From Streptacidiphilus fuscans (GTDB taxonomy: Bacteria; Actinomycetota; Actinomycetes; Streptomycetales; Streptomycetaceae): DNA of 64,000 nucleotides. Both the position numbers and the translations under genes were made by a program. The stretch spans positions 280,268 through 344,267 of the forward strand of contig NZ_JADPRT010000007.1 of NCBI RefSeq assembly GCF_015690355.1, given 5' to 3'. Shown here in pieces: positions 16,348 to 25,630 of this stretch. The notes beneath the pieces are model-generated. The model saw only the letters and a program-made list of their open reading frames with translations. It made no database searches and had not been told where the DNA came from. Positions within the stretch are counted from its first letter, which is position 1. The number at the start of each line of letters is the position of its first letter.

Positions 16348-19300
16348 CTACAGCGTGCCGCGGACGCGGGAGGTGGTGGGAGCGTCGCCGACCGGCCCCG
16401 CGGCGTTCCCCGCGAGTCCGGCCACCATGGCCTTGATGGTGGGTTCCTTGTAGAAGTCCATCATCGAGTAGTCGCGGTCGAATTCGTCACGGACCCGGTT
16501 GAGCAGCCGCATCGCGTTGATCGAGTGACCGCCGAGGTCGAAGAAGGAACCGTCGACCTCCTCGCCGACCGGCTGCCCGAGCTCCGCGGACCACAGCGCG
16601 CGTACGCGCTCAGCGATCCGATCCGCTGCGGCGCCCGCAGGCGCGGGCTCCGGCTCAGGTGCCGGCTCCGGCGCGGAGGCCTTCACCTGGGCGGGCGGTT
16701 GGGCTGGCTGCTGCCCGGGCTCCGGCAGGGCGGACCTGTCGATCTTCCCGTTCGGGTTCAGCGGCAGGGAGTCCAGCACGACCCAGCGCGTCGGCACCAG
16801 GTAGGCGGGGAGCCGTCCCGTGAGCCGCTCGCGTATCCGTCCCACCACGTCGGCTGACGGTGTCTTGGGAACCACGTATCCCGCGAGGTACGCGTCGCCC
16901 TGGTGGTCGCGGCGCGCGGTGACGAAGGCGTCCGCGACCTCCTCCAGCGCGAGCAGCGCGTGCGTGGCCTCGCCCGGCTCGACCCGGTAGCCGCGGATCT
17001 TGGCCTGGTCGTCGGCGCGACCGCGGAACTCCAGGCGGCCGTCGGGGCGCAGCCTGACCAGGTCGCCCGTGCGGTAGAGCCGGCCCCACTCGGTGGTCAC
17101 GAACCGCTCCGCGGTCAGCTCGGGTCGGCCCAGGTAGCCCTGGGCGAGCCCGGTGCCGCCGACGTGCAGCTCGCCCTCGTCACCCGGGGCGACGCGGCGG
17201 CCGTGCTCGTCGAGGACGTGCAGCGCGGTGTTGTCGATCGCCCGGCCGAGTGCGATCGGCCCGGTATCGACGCTCGCGTCGGCGACCGCCTCGGTCGTCA
17301 CCAGGACCGTGGTCTCGGTGGGCCCGTAGACATTCAGGACCTGGTACGGCAGGCCGGGCCGCGGCCGGCGTCGCATCTCCTCACCGCCAAGCATCAGGTG
17401 GCGCAACGACGCCGGCTGCAACTCATCGGCCAGCGTGAGCAGTTCCGCTCCCAGCTGGGTGGGGACGATCGAGACCGAGATCTCCTTCTCCCCCAGCCAC
17501 TTCGCCAGCGCGCGGGTGTCCAACCGGTCGGCCTCGTCGGCGACGACGACCGTGCCGCCCGCGGTCAGGGCGGGCCAGACCTCCAGTACGGAGGCGTCGA
17601 AGCTCTGGCCGCACACCATCGCCGCGCGCGCTTCCTCGCCGAAGCCGAAGCGCGTGCGGTGCCAGCCGCAGAGGTTGACCACGCCCGCGTGGGTCGCGAC
17701 CACGCCCTTCGGCCGACCGGTCGAGCCCGAGGTGTAGATCACGTAGCACGCGTCGTCCGGGCGGCCGTCGACCGGCGCGACCGGCTCGGCCCGCAACGCC
17801 TCGGCAATGTCGAGGACGTCTAGGACGTCGGTCCCGGGCACGCGCACGGAGTCCGCAGCGGAGTCGGAGAGCACCACGCGGGCTCCGCTCTCGGCGAGCA
17901 CGACGTCGACCCGCTGCCGCCCCAGCGCCGGGTCGAGCGGCAGGTAGGCCGCGCCCCGCCCGTGCACCGCGAGCATCGCCGCGATCAGATCCGCCGAACG
18001 CGGCAGCCACAGCGCGACGACGTCGCCCACGCCCACGCCGCGCGCGGCGAGCGCCCCGGCGATCCGGTCGGCACGCCGAACGAGCTCGCCGTAGCTGACA
18101 GTGCCCTGCGACGACTCCACCGCGACGGCGTCGGGACGGCGCGCAGCCTGGACGTCGACCAGGTGACGCACCGTCGAGCGCGGCATCTCGACGTCGCGGC
18201 CGCGCAAGGCCGCCAACTCGGACAGCCGCAGGCCCGGATCGACCGAGCCGGCGCGGAGGACCGAGCGCCACACCGCGAGGAAGCCCTCGACCGTCGCGGC
18301 GTCGAACAGGTCGGTGTTGTACTCCAGTTGGCACAGGACGCCGTTCACACCGTTGGTCATGTTGACCGTCAGGTCGGTGACGGCACGGCTGGTCGCGAAC
18401 TCCAGCACCGAGGCCTCGATCCCCGGCAGGTCCAGGTCGAAGACCTGCTCGTTCTCGAACTCGACGATCACCTGGAAGACCGGCGTGCGGTCGGTGCGGC
18501 GCGGCAGCGCGAGCGCGTGCACGATCCGCTCGAAGGGCGTGTCCGAGCGGTCGTAGGCGTCCAGCACGACGCCGCGCACCCGCCCGAGCAGCTCCGCGAA
18601 GGTCGGGTCGCCGGACAGGTCGATGCGCAGGGCCAGCAGGTTGAGCAGGAACCCGACCAGATCCTCAGTGCCCTCGGGGCGTACCGAGGCCGGCGTCCCC
18701 AGCACCACCTCGTCCCCGCCATCCCCGACCTGCCGCACCATGACGGCGAACGCGGCGAGCAGCGGCGTGAAGAGGGTGACGCCGTGCGCGCGGCTCAGCT
18801 CCTTGAGCGCGGCGGTGAGTTCGAGGTCGAAGGTGGTGAACACGGCGCGGCCGCGCGACGTCATCACCTCGGGCCGGGGACGGTCCGCGGGCAGCTGCGG
18901 TTCGGGCAGCCGGTCGCCCAGCTGCCGCACCCACCAGTCGAGGTCCGCGCGCGCGGTGTCCGAGTCACCCGACTCGGCCTGCCTGTGGGCGAAGTCCGCG
19001 TAGCTCGACGTCAGTTCAGGCAGGTCCGCCGGGCGGCCCGCGAGCGCGGCGCGGTAGAGGGCCGAGACGTCGCGGCACATGATGATCGTGGACAGGGCGT
19101 CGATGACGATGTGGTGCATCGACCAGACCATCACGTGCGCGTCCGGGGCCAGCCGGATCAGCCGCGCGGCGAACAGCGGCCCCTCGGCCAGGTCGAACTG
19201 ACGGCGGCCCTCCTCGTCGAGGGCCTCGCGGGCCACCGTCTCCTCGTCGGCGCCGGACCGGTCGACGAAGGCGAAGTCGAGCTCGGCCTCGGCCTCGGGC

Positions 19301-22300
19301 CGCACGATCTGGCACAGCTCGCCGTCGATCTCACGGAAGACGGTGCGCAGGCTGGCGTGCCGCTCGATCAGGCCGCCGAGCGCGGTGCGCAGGGCGTCGA
19401 CGTCCACGGTGCCGCGCAGCCGGATCGCCTTGGCCTCGTTGTGCACCGAACGCCCGGCGAGGAGCTGCTCGGAGAACCACATGCGCTGCTGGCCGGCGGA
19501 GGCTGGGGCGACGACGGGCTCCGCGGCGACCGCAGGTGCAGGGGCGACGACCGGCTCGGGGGCGACCGCGGGCTCTGGGGTGAACTCGGGCTCCGGCTCG
19601 GTCCGTACGACGATCCGTGGGGCGGCCGTGGGCGTCACGGGTTCGGTCTCCGGCTGCTGCTGCGAGGCCCTGCGCAGGGCGTCGAGTTCCTCCATGCTCG
19701 CGGACAGGCCGCGCGCCGGAACGCCGAAGTCGACGAGGGCGGCGATCTCGTCCACACCCGCCTCCCGAAGCCGCCGCACGAACGGGGCGCAGGACTCGAC
19801 GGTCCCAATCAACGAGCGCTGGTCGCAGTACCGGTCGTAGGCGCGCTCGAAGACGAAGTCGAGGTCGTCCTCGGTCATCTGGTCGAGGTCGACGTTGAAG
19901 CCGAGGCTGTTGGCGACGTCCCCGAACATCGACAGGGAGGAGCGCAGGTATCTGCTGAGCGGCCCGAAGGCCTCGCGTCTCGCCTGTGCGAGCTCCCGGC
20001 CCAGGTAGGTGTGCAGGAGCAGGACGACGCGACCACCGTCCGGGTCGAGCCCGGCGGCCTCCCGCTCCTTGCGGTAGAGGTCGATGCTGTCCGCCAACTG
20101 CTCGGGCGTCTGGCTCATCAGGTTGGTGATGATGCCGAGGTCGTTCCGCGCGGCGCGCCGGTACGACACCGGGTTGCCGACGACGGCCGCGAACATCGGC
20201 GGCTCGGCCTGGACCGGCTTCGGGAACAGCCGCACGGTGGTCGTGCGGCCACTGCCGCACGCACGCTCCACCGACTCGCCGCGCCACAACCGGCGCACCT
20301 CGTCGAGCTGTTCGTACATCAGGTCGCGGTGGTTGCCGAAGCGCTCGGGGTGGAAGACGAAGTCGTCGGGCCGCCAGCCGGGCGCGAACCCGAGCCCGGC
20401 GCGTCCGCCGGAGAGCGCGTCGACCATCGCCCACTCCTCGGCGACGCGGATCGAGTCGTGCAGCGGGAGCACCACGGATCCCGCGTGCAGCCGGATCTGC
20501 GAGGTCTCCCGGGCGAGCGCGGCGGCGAGCACCGAGGGGTTCGGGGAGATGCCGCCGAAGGAGTGGAAGTGGCGTTCGGGCAGCCACAGCGCGTGGAAGC
20601 CGTGCTGGTCGGCGAAGCGCGCGGTGTCGACGACGAGGTCGTAGCGCTCCTCCTCCGGGGTCTCGCGCGGGTAGTCGCCGAAGAAGTAGACGCTGAAGTC
20701 AAGTGCCTTGGCCTGCACGGGATCCGGCACGGGATCCGCTACGGGCTGCGGCGCAGGGCTCGTCGCTGCGGCCGGGCGCTCGGTGACCGCCGTGGACGCC
20801 GTCCCGGGCAAGGGCTGCCGCTGCGGCGCCTTGGCCGAGGGGAAGAAGCCGCCCGAGCGCAGCTCGCGCATCGAGTTCTTCACCGCGTCCGACACGAATG
20901 CGAGGTCCGCGTCGGTGTGCGCGGTGGAGAGGAAGAAGTTGCGCCACTCCCAGACCAGCACGCCCTTGAGCAGCAGGTGGGGATAGAGGAGTTCCATGTC
21001 GGCCAGGTGCTCGAACCGGAACATGGAGCCGAAGTGGTTGATGCGGAGCGGGAACTCCTCGTCGGCGAAGAACCGGTTGAGCTCGCCGACGAACGCGTCG
21101 GTGCGCGCGTTGAGCCGCTGTTGAAGGCCGGGCCCCTCGGCGAGCAGGTGGGTCAGCACGGCGTGCGCCGCCACCATCGAGACCGGGTGCTGGATGTAGG
21201 TGCCGCCGAAGAACGTGGTGTCGCGCGGCGGGTAGCTGGAGTCGCCGTAGCGCCAGAACCCGCCGTCGACGCCGTCCATGATGTCGGCGCGGCCCGCGAT
21301 GGCCCCGATCGGGAACCCGCCGCCGAGCGCCTTGCCGTAGGTGGCCAGGTCGGCGGTCACGCCGTAGAACTCCTGGGCCCCGCCGGGGCACGGGCGCAGG
21401 CCGGTGAGCATCTCGTCGAAGACCAGGACGATGCCGTGACGTGTCGTCAGCGCCCGCAGCTCGCGGACGAACTCGCCCGGCTGGAAGGACGGCTTGCGGC
21501 TCTGCACGGGTTCGACCAGCACGGCGGCGATCTGCGGCCCGAGCTCGTCGATGACCCGCAGGCTCTCGGGCGAACCGTAGTCGAGCACGACGAGGTCGGC
21601 CACGGCGGAGCCGGGGATGCCGGAGGAGACCGGGACCGTCTGACGGCCGTCCTCGGTCGGGACCGAGCGGCCCAGGACGTTGTCGGCATGGCCGTGGTAG
21701 GAACCGTGGAACATCACGATCTTCGTGCGCCCGGTGGCGTTGCGGGCGAGTCGGATTGCCGCGCTGTTGGCCTCGGTGCCCGAGTTGGCGAAGGCGACCC
21801 GCTCCATCCCGGTGAGCTCGGCGAGTTGCAGGGCCGCCTCGCCGGTCTCGATGTTGCGCGGGCCGAGCTGCAGGCCGCGCGACAGGTGCTCGCGCACGGC
21901 CTCGGTCACGAAGGCGGGCTCGTGCCCGAAGAGCAGCGTGCCGAAGCCCATCGTGATGTCGACGTAGTCGTTGCCGTCGACGTCCTCGAGGCGGGAGCCG
22001 GCCGCGCGGCGACCCGCGATCGGGTACTGCATCTCCTTGGTCGCGCTGCGGAATCCGACGACCGCGCGGCTGTCGGCGAGCACGGAGCGGTAGCGCTGCG
22101 CCGCGTCCTTGGACGACGGGGTCTTCGCCGTCAGGCTGCTGATGAGCCCCGCCACGTGCTCGCGCTGCGCCACGTCGGCGGAACCAGCCATTCCGGACTC
22201 GCGCGCCACGCTGACGCGCGGGCCGTGCTCCTGCGGACGAGCGGAGCTCGCGGCCGGTGCGTCGACCGCCGACTCCACCGCCGGCTCCACCGCCTCGCCC

Positions 22301-22386
22301 GTCGGCGCGCCCGTCGCCTCGGCGAGCTGGGCGGAGATCTGCTTGCTCAGGGCGAGCATCCGCGCTGATGCGTCATCAACTCTCAC
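16348..22386 (-). CDS. Hybrid NRPS protein: aminotransferase - luciferase-like monooxygenase - C - A - PCP
   Basis: A 2012-residue multidomain enzyme. After a linker, residues about 95-510 are a class III (GSA-type) aminotransferase with PLP Lys in TYGKALGGGFP, as found after KS modules that make beta-amino acids. Residues about 560-900 are an FMN-dependent luciferase-like domain of the MupA/Atu3671 type (LWLPERHFHSFGGISPNP). A C domain (about 965-1400, MHHIVIDALS, Gly replaced by Ala) follows, then an A domain (about 1402-1889) with YTSGSTGRPKG, NVYGPTETT, YRTGDL and PNGKIDR. The PCP comes last, with Ser in LGGHSINAM (about 1954). Manual alignment to GrsA gives the code D-A-L-S-M-G-V-V-L-K, which I cannot assign. 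Start GTG 22386 overlaps the PKS stop by 11 nt; ATG 22359 is the alternative. There is no epimerase or terminal TE. Confidence 0.93.
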   Translation of the reverse strand: MRVDDASARMLALSKQISAQLAEATGAPTGEAVEPAVESAVDAPAASSARPQEHGPRVSVARESGMAGSADVAQREHVAGLISSLTAKTPSSKDAAQRYRSVLADSRAVVGFRSATKEMQYPIAGRRAAGSRLEDVDGNDYVDITMGFGTLLFGHEPAFVTEAVREHLSRGLQLGPRNIETGEAALQLAELTGMERVAFANSGTEANSAAIRLARNATGRTKIVMFHGSYHGHADNVLGRSVPTEDGRQTVPVSSGIPGSAVADLVVLDYGSPESLRVIDELGPQIAAVLVEPVQSRKPSFQPGEFVRELRALTTRHGIVLVFDEMLTGLRPCPGGAQEFYGVTADLATYGKALGGGFPIGAIAGRADIMDGVDGGFWRYGDSSYPPRDTTFFGGTYIQHPVSMVAAHAVLTHLLAEGPGLQQRLNARTDAFVGELNRFFADEEFPLRINHFGSMFRFEHLADMELLYPHLLLKGVLVWEWRNFFLSTAHTDADLAFVSDAVKNSMRELRSGGFFPSAKAPQRQPLPGTASTAVTERPAAATSPAPQPVADPVPDPVQAKALDFSVYFFGDYPRETPEEERYDLVVDTARFADQHGFHALWLPERHFHSFGGISPNPSVLAAALARETSQIRLHAGSVVLPLHDSIRVAEEWAMVDALSGGRAGLGFAPGWRPDDFVFHPERFGNHRDLMYEQLDEVRRLWRGESVERACGSGRTTTVRLFPKPVQAEPPMFAAVVGNPVSYRRAARNDLGIITNLMSQTPEQLADSIDLYRKEREAAGLDPDGGRVVLLLHTYLGRELAQARREAFGPLSRYLRSSLSMFGDVANSLGFNVDLDQMTEDDLDFVFERAYDRYCDQRSLIGTVESCAPFVRRLREAGVDEIAALVDFGVPARGLSASMEELDALRRASQQQPETEPVTPTAAPRIVVRTEPEPEFTPEPAVAPEPVVAPAPAVAAEPVVAPASAGQQRMWFSEQLLAGRSVHNEAKAIRLRGTVDVDALRTALGGLIERHASLRTVFREIDGELCQIVRPEAEAELDFAFVDRSGADEETVAREALDEEGRRQFDLAEGPLFAARLIRLAPDAHVMVWSMHHIVIDALSTIIMCRDVSALYRAALAGRPADLPELTSSYADFAHRQAESGDSDTARADLDWWVRQLGDRLPEPQLPADRPRPEVMTSRGRAVFTTFDLELTAALKELSRAHGVTLFTPLLAAFAVMVRQVGDGGDEVVLGTPASVRPEGTEDLVGFLLNLLALRIDLSGDPTFAELLGRVRGVVLDAYDRSDTPFERIVHALALPRRTDRTPVFQVIVEFENEQVFDLDLPGIEASVLEFATSRAVTDLTVNMTNGVNGVLCQLEYNTDLFDAATVEGFLAVWRSVLRAGSVDPGLRLSELAALRGRDVEMPRSTVRHLVDVQAARRPDAVAVESSQGTVSYGELVRRADRIAGALAARGVGVGDVVALWLPRSADLIAAMLAVHGRGAAYLPLDPALGRQRVDVVLAESGARVVLSDSAADSVRVPGTDVLDVLDIAEALRAEPVAPVDGRPDDACYVIYTSGSTGRPKGVVATHAGVVNLCGWHRTRFGFGEEARAAMVCGQSFDASVLEVWPALTAGGTVVVADEADRLDTRALAKWLGEKEISVSIVPTQLGAELLTLADELQPASLRHLMLGGEEMRRRPRPGLPYQVLNVYGPTETTVLVTTEAVADASVDTGPIALGRAIDNTALHVLDEHGRRVAPGDEGELHVGGTGLAQGYLGRPELTAERFVTTEWGRLYRTGDLVRLRPDGRLEFRGRADDQAKIRGYRVEPGEATHALLALEEVADAFVTARRDHQGDAYLAGYVVPKTPSADVVGRIRERLTGRLPAYLVPTRWVVLDSLPLNPNGKIDRSALPEPGQQPAQPPAQVKASAPEPAPEPEPAPAGAAADRIAERVRALWSAELGQPVGEEVDGSFFDLGGHSINAMRLLNRVRDEFDRDYSMMDFYKEPTIKAMVAGLAGNAAGPVGDAPTTSRVRGTL

Positions 22387-25300
22387 GGCGGGCCCCCGAC
22401 AGCTGAAGCGACACGAGCTGGGAGAGCTGCTCCATCATCTGCAGCTGGACCTGCTGCAGGACCCTGACCTGCTCGGCGAGCGCCTCAAGACTCGGGGTCG
22501 GGGCCGCAGCCGGGGTCGGGGTCGGGGTCGGCGTCACCGCCGCCGGGCTTGCGGGCGAAGCGGGGACCACCGGAGCCGCCGGGGCCGCCGGAGCGGCGGG
22601 CGCAGCCGGGCTGGCTGCCGTCGGGGCGGAAACCGCCGCCGTCTCGGCCGCCTTCGCCGCACCGCCGGAGCGCTTGGCGACCATGGCCGCGAGCAGCGCG
22701 GGCGAACCGGCCTCCTCGAAGACCTCGCGCAGTCCCACCCGGACCGCGTACTCCTTCTCCAGCTCGCGCACCATGTTGATCATCTGAAGCGAGTCGGCGC
22801 CGAAGTCGACGAACGCGATCCCCGGCTCGACCGCGGAGGGCTCGCAGCCGAGATGGCGGACCGTCAGTTCGACGATCCGGTCGAGCACCCGCTGCTCGTA
22901 GGTTGTGGGCGCACTGGAGCTGGGCATGCTGGTCCCTTCGGAGTGGGTGGCGGGCGTCGGTGCGAGGACGGACGGGTCCGGCAGCGGCCCGGTCCAGTAC
23001 GTTCGGAGTTGGTAGGGGTAGCGGGGCAGCGGCACGCGACCGCCGCCTCGCCCTGCGGTGAGGGCGTGCCAGTCGATGTCGGCCCCCGCGCGGTAGAGGG
23101 CGCTCAGCGATTCGAGCAGCGTCTCGGCCTCGCGCCCGCGCCGCTGCGTGGGCAGCAGGAGCGCGGTCTTCTCGGGCAGGGCGCGGCGGGCGAGGCCGGT
23201 GAGGGTCGTTCCCGGACCGATCTCGACAACCGCGCCGACCTCGGCGAGCTGCGCCAGAACCAGGTCGAACCGCACGGGCCGACGGGTCTGCCGGACCAGG
23301 TAGTCGGCGTCCGGGCGCCAACCGGGCTCGCACACCGCGCCGTCCGGCCCGGCGACGAATCGGATGGCGAGCTCTCCCGTGCTCGCCGCGGCGGCCTGAG
23401 CGCGCCAGACGCCGAGCAGCGGATCGAGGAGCCAGGAGTGGAAGGCACGGTCCACCGCGAGCGGCGCGTACTCGACTCCCCCAGCGTCCAACAGGTCGCG
23501 CAGCTTTCGAATTGACGCGAAGGGCCCGGCGAGCACGTGGTTCACCCGGCCGTTGACGGCCGCGAGGTCCAACTCCGCCACGGACGCGAGCAGTTCGTCG
23601 ACGTGGGCACGCTCCGCGAGGACCGCGACCATGCCGGCCTCGACGCTCGCGTCGCGCATCAGCCGGCCGCGCCCCACGGTCAGGCGCATGCCTTCGGCCA
23701 CCGTCAACGCGCCCGCGGCACAGAGCGCCGCGTACTCACCGACGCTGTGGCCGGCGACCACGCGGGGCCGCACGCCCAGCGACTCCCACAGTCGGCACTG
23801 GGCGACCTGGTAGGCGAACAGCGCGGGCTGCGCGAGCTCGGTCGGCCACACGTCCGCGCCGTCGCGCGGCACGTCGCCGTCGGTCCCGAGCATCGCGGGC
23901 AGCATCGACGCGCCGGTCAGCTCCTGGTGGTACCGGTCGCACTCCTCCAGCGTCGCCCGCACGATCGGGAAGTGATCCCACAGTGCGCGCGCCATGCCGC
24001 GATAGGCGCCGCCCTGGCCGGAGAAGACGAACGCGACGCCGCTCTCCCCGAGGGGTGCGCCTGTGGACGGCGCGCCCTCGGCCTTCGCCAACTCCGCGGC
24101 GACCTCGCCGAGATCGCGGCCCAGGGCGACCGTCCGGTGCGCGTAGTGCGGCCGCCCGGCCGCCGCGCTGAGTGTCACGTCCGCCGCCTGCGCTCCGGCA
24201 TCGGAGCGCAGATGACCGACGTAGCTCTCGCGCAGCTCTGCCAGCGCCTGCGCCGACTTCGCGGAGAGCGGCACCGGCGTCAACGGCAGCGGTGGCAGCG
24301 TCGCGCTGGAACGGCTTCGTGCGGGCGCCTCCTCCACGATCAGGTGCACATTGGTCCCGCCGACCCCAAGGGAGTTGATCCCCGCCCGGCGCGGGCCGTC
24401 CCCGGCAGGCCACGGCCGCGCCTGCGCCGGGATGTCGAACGGGCTGCTCGCCAACGGCAGCAGGGGATTCGGCGAACTGAAGTTCGCCATCGGCGGGATG
24501 GTCCTGTTCTTGAGCACGAGGATCGTCTTGATCAGGCTCGCCATGCCCGCGCAGGCGTCCAGGTGACCGAGGTTGGCCTTGGTGGAGCCGAGCGCGCAGT
24601 AGCCGACCCGGTCGGTGTCCTCCCGGAACGCGGTCGTCAGGCCCTCGAACTCGATCGGGTCGCCCTTGTACGTGCCGGTGCCGTGCGATTCGAGGTAGCC
24701 GACGGAATCCGCGGAGACCCCGGCGGACGCGAGTGCGCGGCGGATCGTCCGCCGCTGCCCCTCGGCACTGGGTGCGCTGTAACCGGCCTTGGACGCGCCG
24801 TCGTTGCCGATGCCGCCGCCGAGCAGCACGGCGTGGATCGTGTCGCCGTCGGCCAGGGCGTCGTCGAGACGCTTGAGGATGACGGCAGCGACGCCGTTGC
24901 CGCCGACCGTCCCGTCGGCCGCCGCGTCGAAGGCGCGGCAGACGCCGGTGCGCGAGAGGATGGAACCCCTGACGTGCCGGAAGCCGAGCACCTGCGGGAC
25001 GTGCACGGCGGCGGCCCCGGCCACGGCGACGTCCGAGTCCCCCGCGAGCAGTGACTGGCTCGCGATGTGCACGGCCGTCAGCCCCGTGGAGCACGCGCTC
25101 TGCACACCCAGCGAGGGGCCGGTCAGACCGAGCGCGAACGAGGTCCGGGTGGCGATGAAGTCGGGGTGGTTGCCGTTGGTGACCAGCGACCCGGAGACCC
25201 AGTCGGGCCAGCCCTCCGGGATCAGGTTGCTGACCAGGTAGGTCCGGTGCCCGTACAGGTGGTAGCCGTGGCCCGCGAAGACGCCGACCCGCACGCCGTC

Positions 25301-25630
25301 CGGGACCGCCGCGTAGCCCGCGTCCTCCAGGGCGTGGTAGGCGACCTGGAGGAACAGCCGTTGCTGCGGATCCGTGGCACGCGCCGTGCTTCCGCTCATG
25401 CCGAAGAAGCCGGCGTCGAACTCGGCGATCCCGGGGATCAACGCGCTCGCGCCGATGAAGTCGCCCTCGCGGTACTCCTCGGGAGGCACTCCGGCCGCGG
25501 CGAGTTGGTCGTCGGTGAAGCGCTGCACACTGCACACGCCATCACGGATGTTGCGCCAGAAGGAGAGTTCGTCGTCGGCACCCGGAAAGCGGAAGGCCAT
25601 GCCGACGACCGCGATACGCCGGTCGGTCAT
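22376..25630 (-). CDS. Type I PKS module, KS-AT-ACP
   Basis: A 1084-residue single module. The ketosynthase (1-430) has the full triad: Cys180 in SACSTG, His316 in ESHGTGT and His356 in NLGHLDACAG. The AT (about 530-850) has nucleophile Ser629 in GHSVGEY and the AFHSW motif (His731), which favours malonyl-CoA. The ACP (about 945-1010) carries Ser in FGADSLQM. No KR, DH or ER is present, so the unit made is a beta-keto thioester, the substrate expected for the aminotransferase domain of the next protein. The C-terminus is an Ala/Pro/Thr-rich linker and a Gln/Leu coiled-coil-like end, probably for docking. ATG 25630 overlaps the MFS stop (ATGA) and has GGGGAGG upstream. Confidence 0.94.
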   Translation of the reverse strand: MTDRRIAVVGMAFRFPGADDELSFWRNIRDGVCSVQRFTDDQLAAAGVPPEEYREGDFIGASALIPGIAEFDAGFFGMSGSTARATDPQQRLFLQVAYHALEDAGYAAVPDGVRVGVFAGHGYHLYGHRTYLVSNLIPEGWPDWVSGSLVTNGNHPDFIATRTSFALGLTGPSLGVQSACSTGLTAVHIASQSLLAGDSDVAVAGAAAVHVPQVLGFRHVRGSILSRTGVCRAFDAAADGTVGGNGVAAVILKRLDDALADGDTIHAVLLGGGIGNDGASKAGYSAPSAEGQRRTIRRALASAGVSADSVGYLESHGTGTYKGDPIEFEGLTTAFREDTDRVGYCALGSTKANLGHLDACAGMASLIKTILVLKNRTIPPMANFSSPNPLLPLASSPFDIPAQARPWPAGDGPRRAGINSLGVGGTNVHLIVEEAPARSRSSATLPPLPLTPVPLSAKSAQALAELRESYVGHLRSDAGAQAADVTLSAAAGRPHYAHRTVALGRDLGEVAAELAKAEGAPSTGAPLGESGVAFVFSGQGGAYRGMARALWDHFPIVRATLEECDRYHQELTGASMLPAMLGTDGDVPRDGADVWPTELAQPALFAYQVAQCRLWESLGVRPRVVAGHSVGEYAALCAAGALTVAEGMRLTVGRGRLMRDASVEAGMVAVLAERAHVDELLASVAELDLAAVNGRVNHVLAGPFASIRKLRDLLDAGGVEYAPLAVDRAFHSWLLDPLLGVWRAQAAAASTGELAIRFVAGPDGAVCEPGWRPDADYLVRQTRRPVRFDLVLAQLAEVGAVVEIGPGTTLTGLARRALPEKTALLLPTQRRGREAETLLESLSALYRAGADIDWHALTAGRGGGRVPLPRYPYQLRTYWTGPLPDPSVLAPTPATHSEGTSMPSSSAPTTYEQRVLDRIVELTVRHLGCEPSAVEPGIAFVDFGADSLQMINMVRELEKEYAVRVGLREVFEEAGSPALLAAMVAKRSGGAAKAAETAAVSAPTAASPAAPAAPAAPAAPVVPASPASPAAVTPTPTPTPAAAPTPSLEALAEQVRVLQQVQLQMMEQLSQLVSLQLSGARRES

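Noticed and set aside
17962..22368. Plus-strand open frame of 1468 codons opposite the NRPS gene
   Set aside because: A shadow frame of the NRPS coding sequence; low-complexity composition and no recognisable domain.
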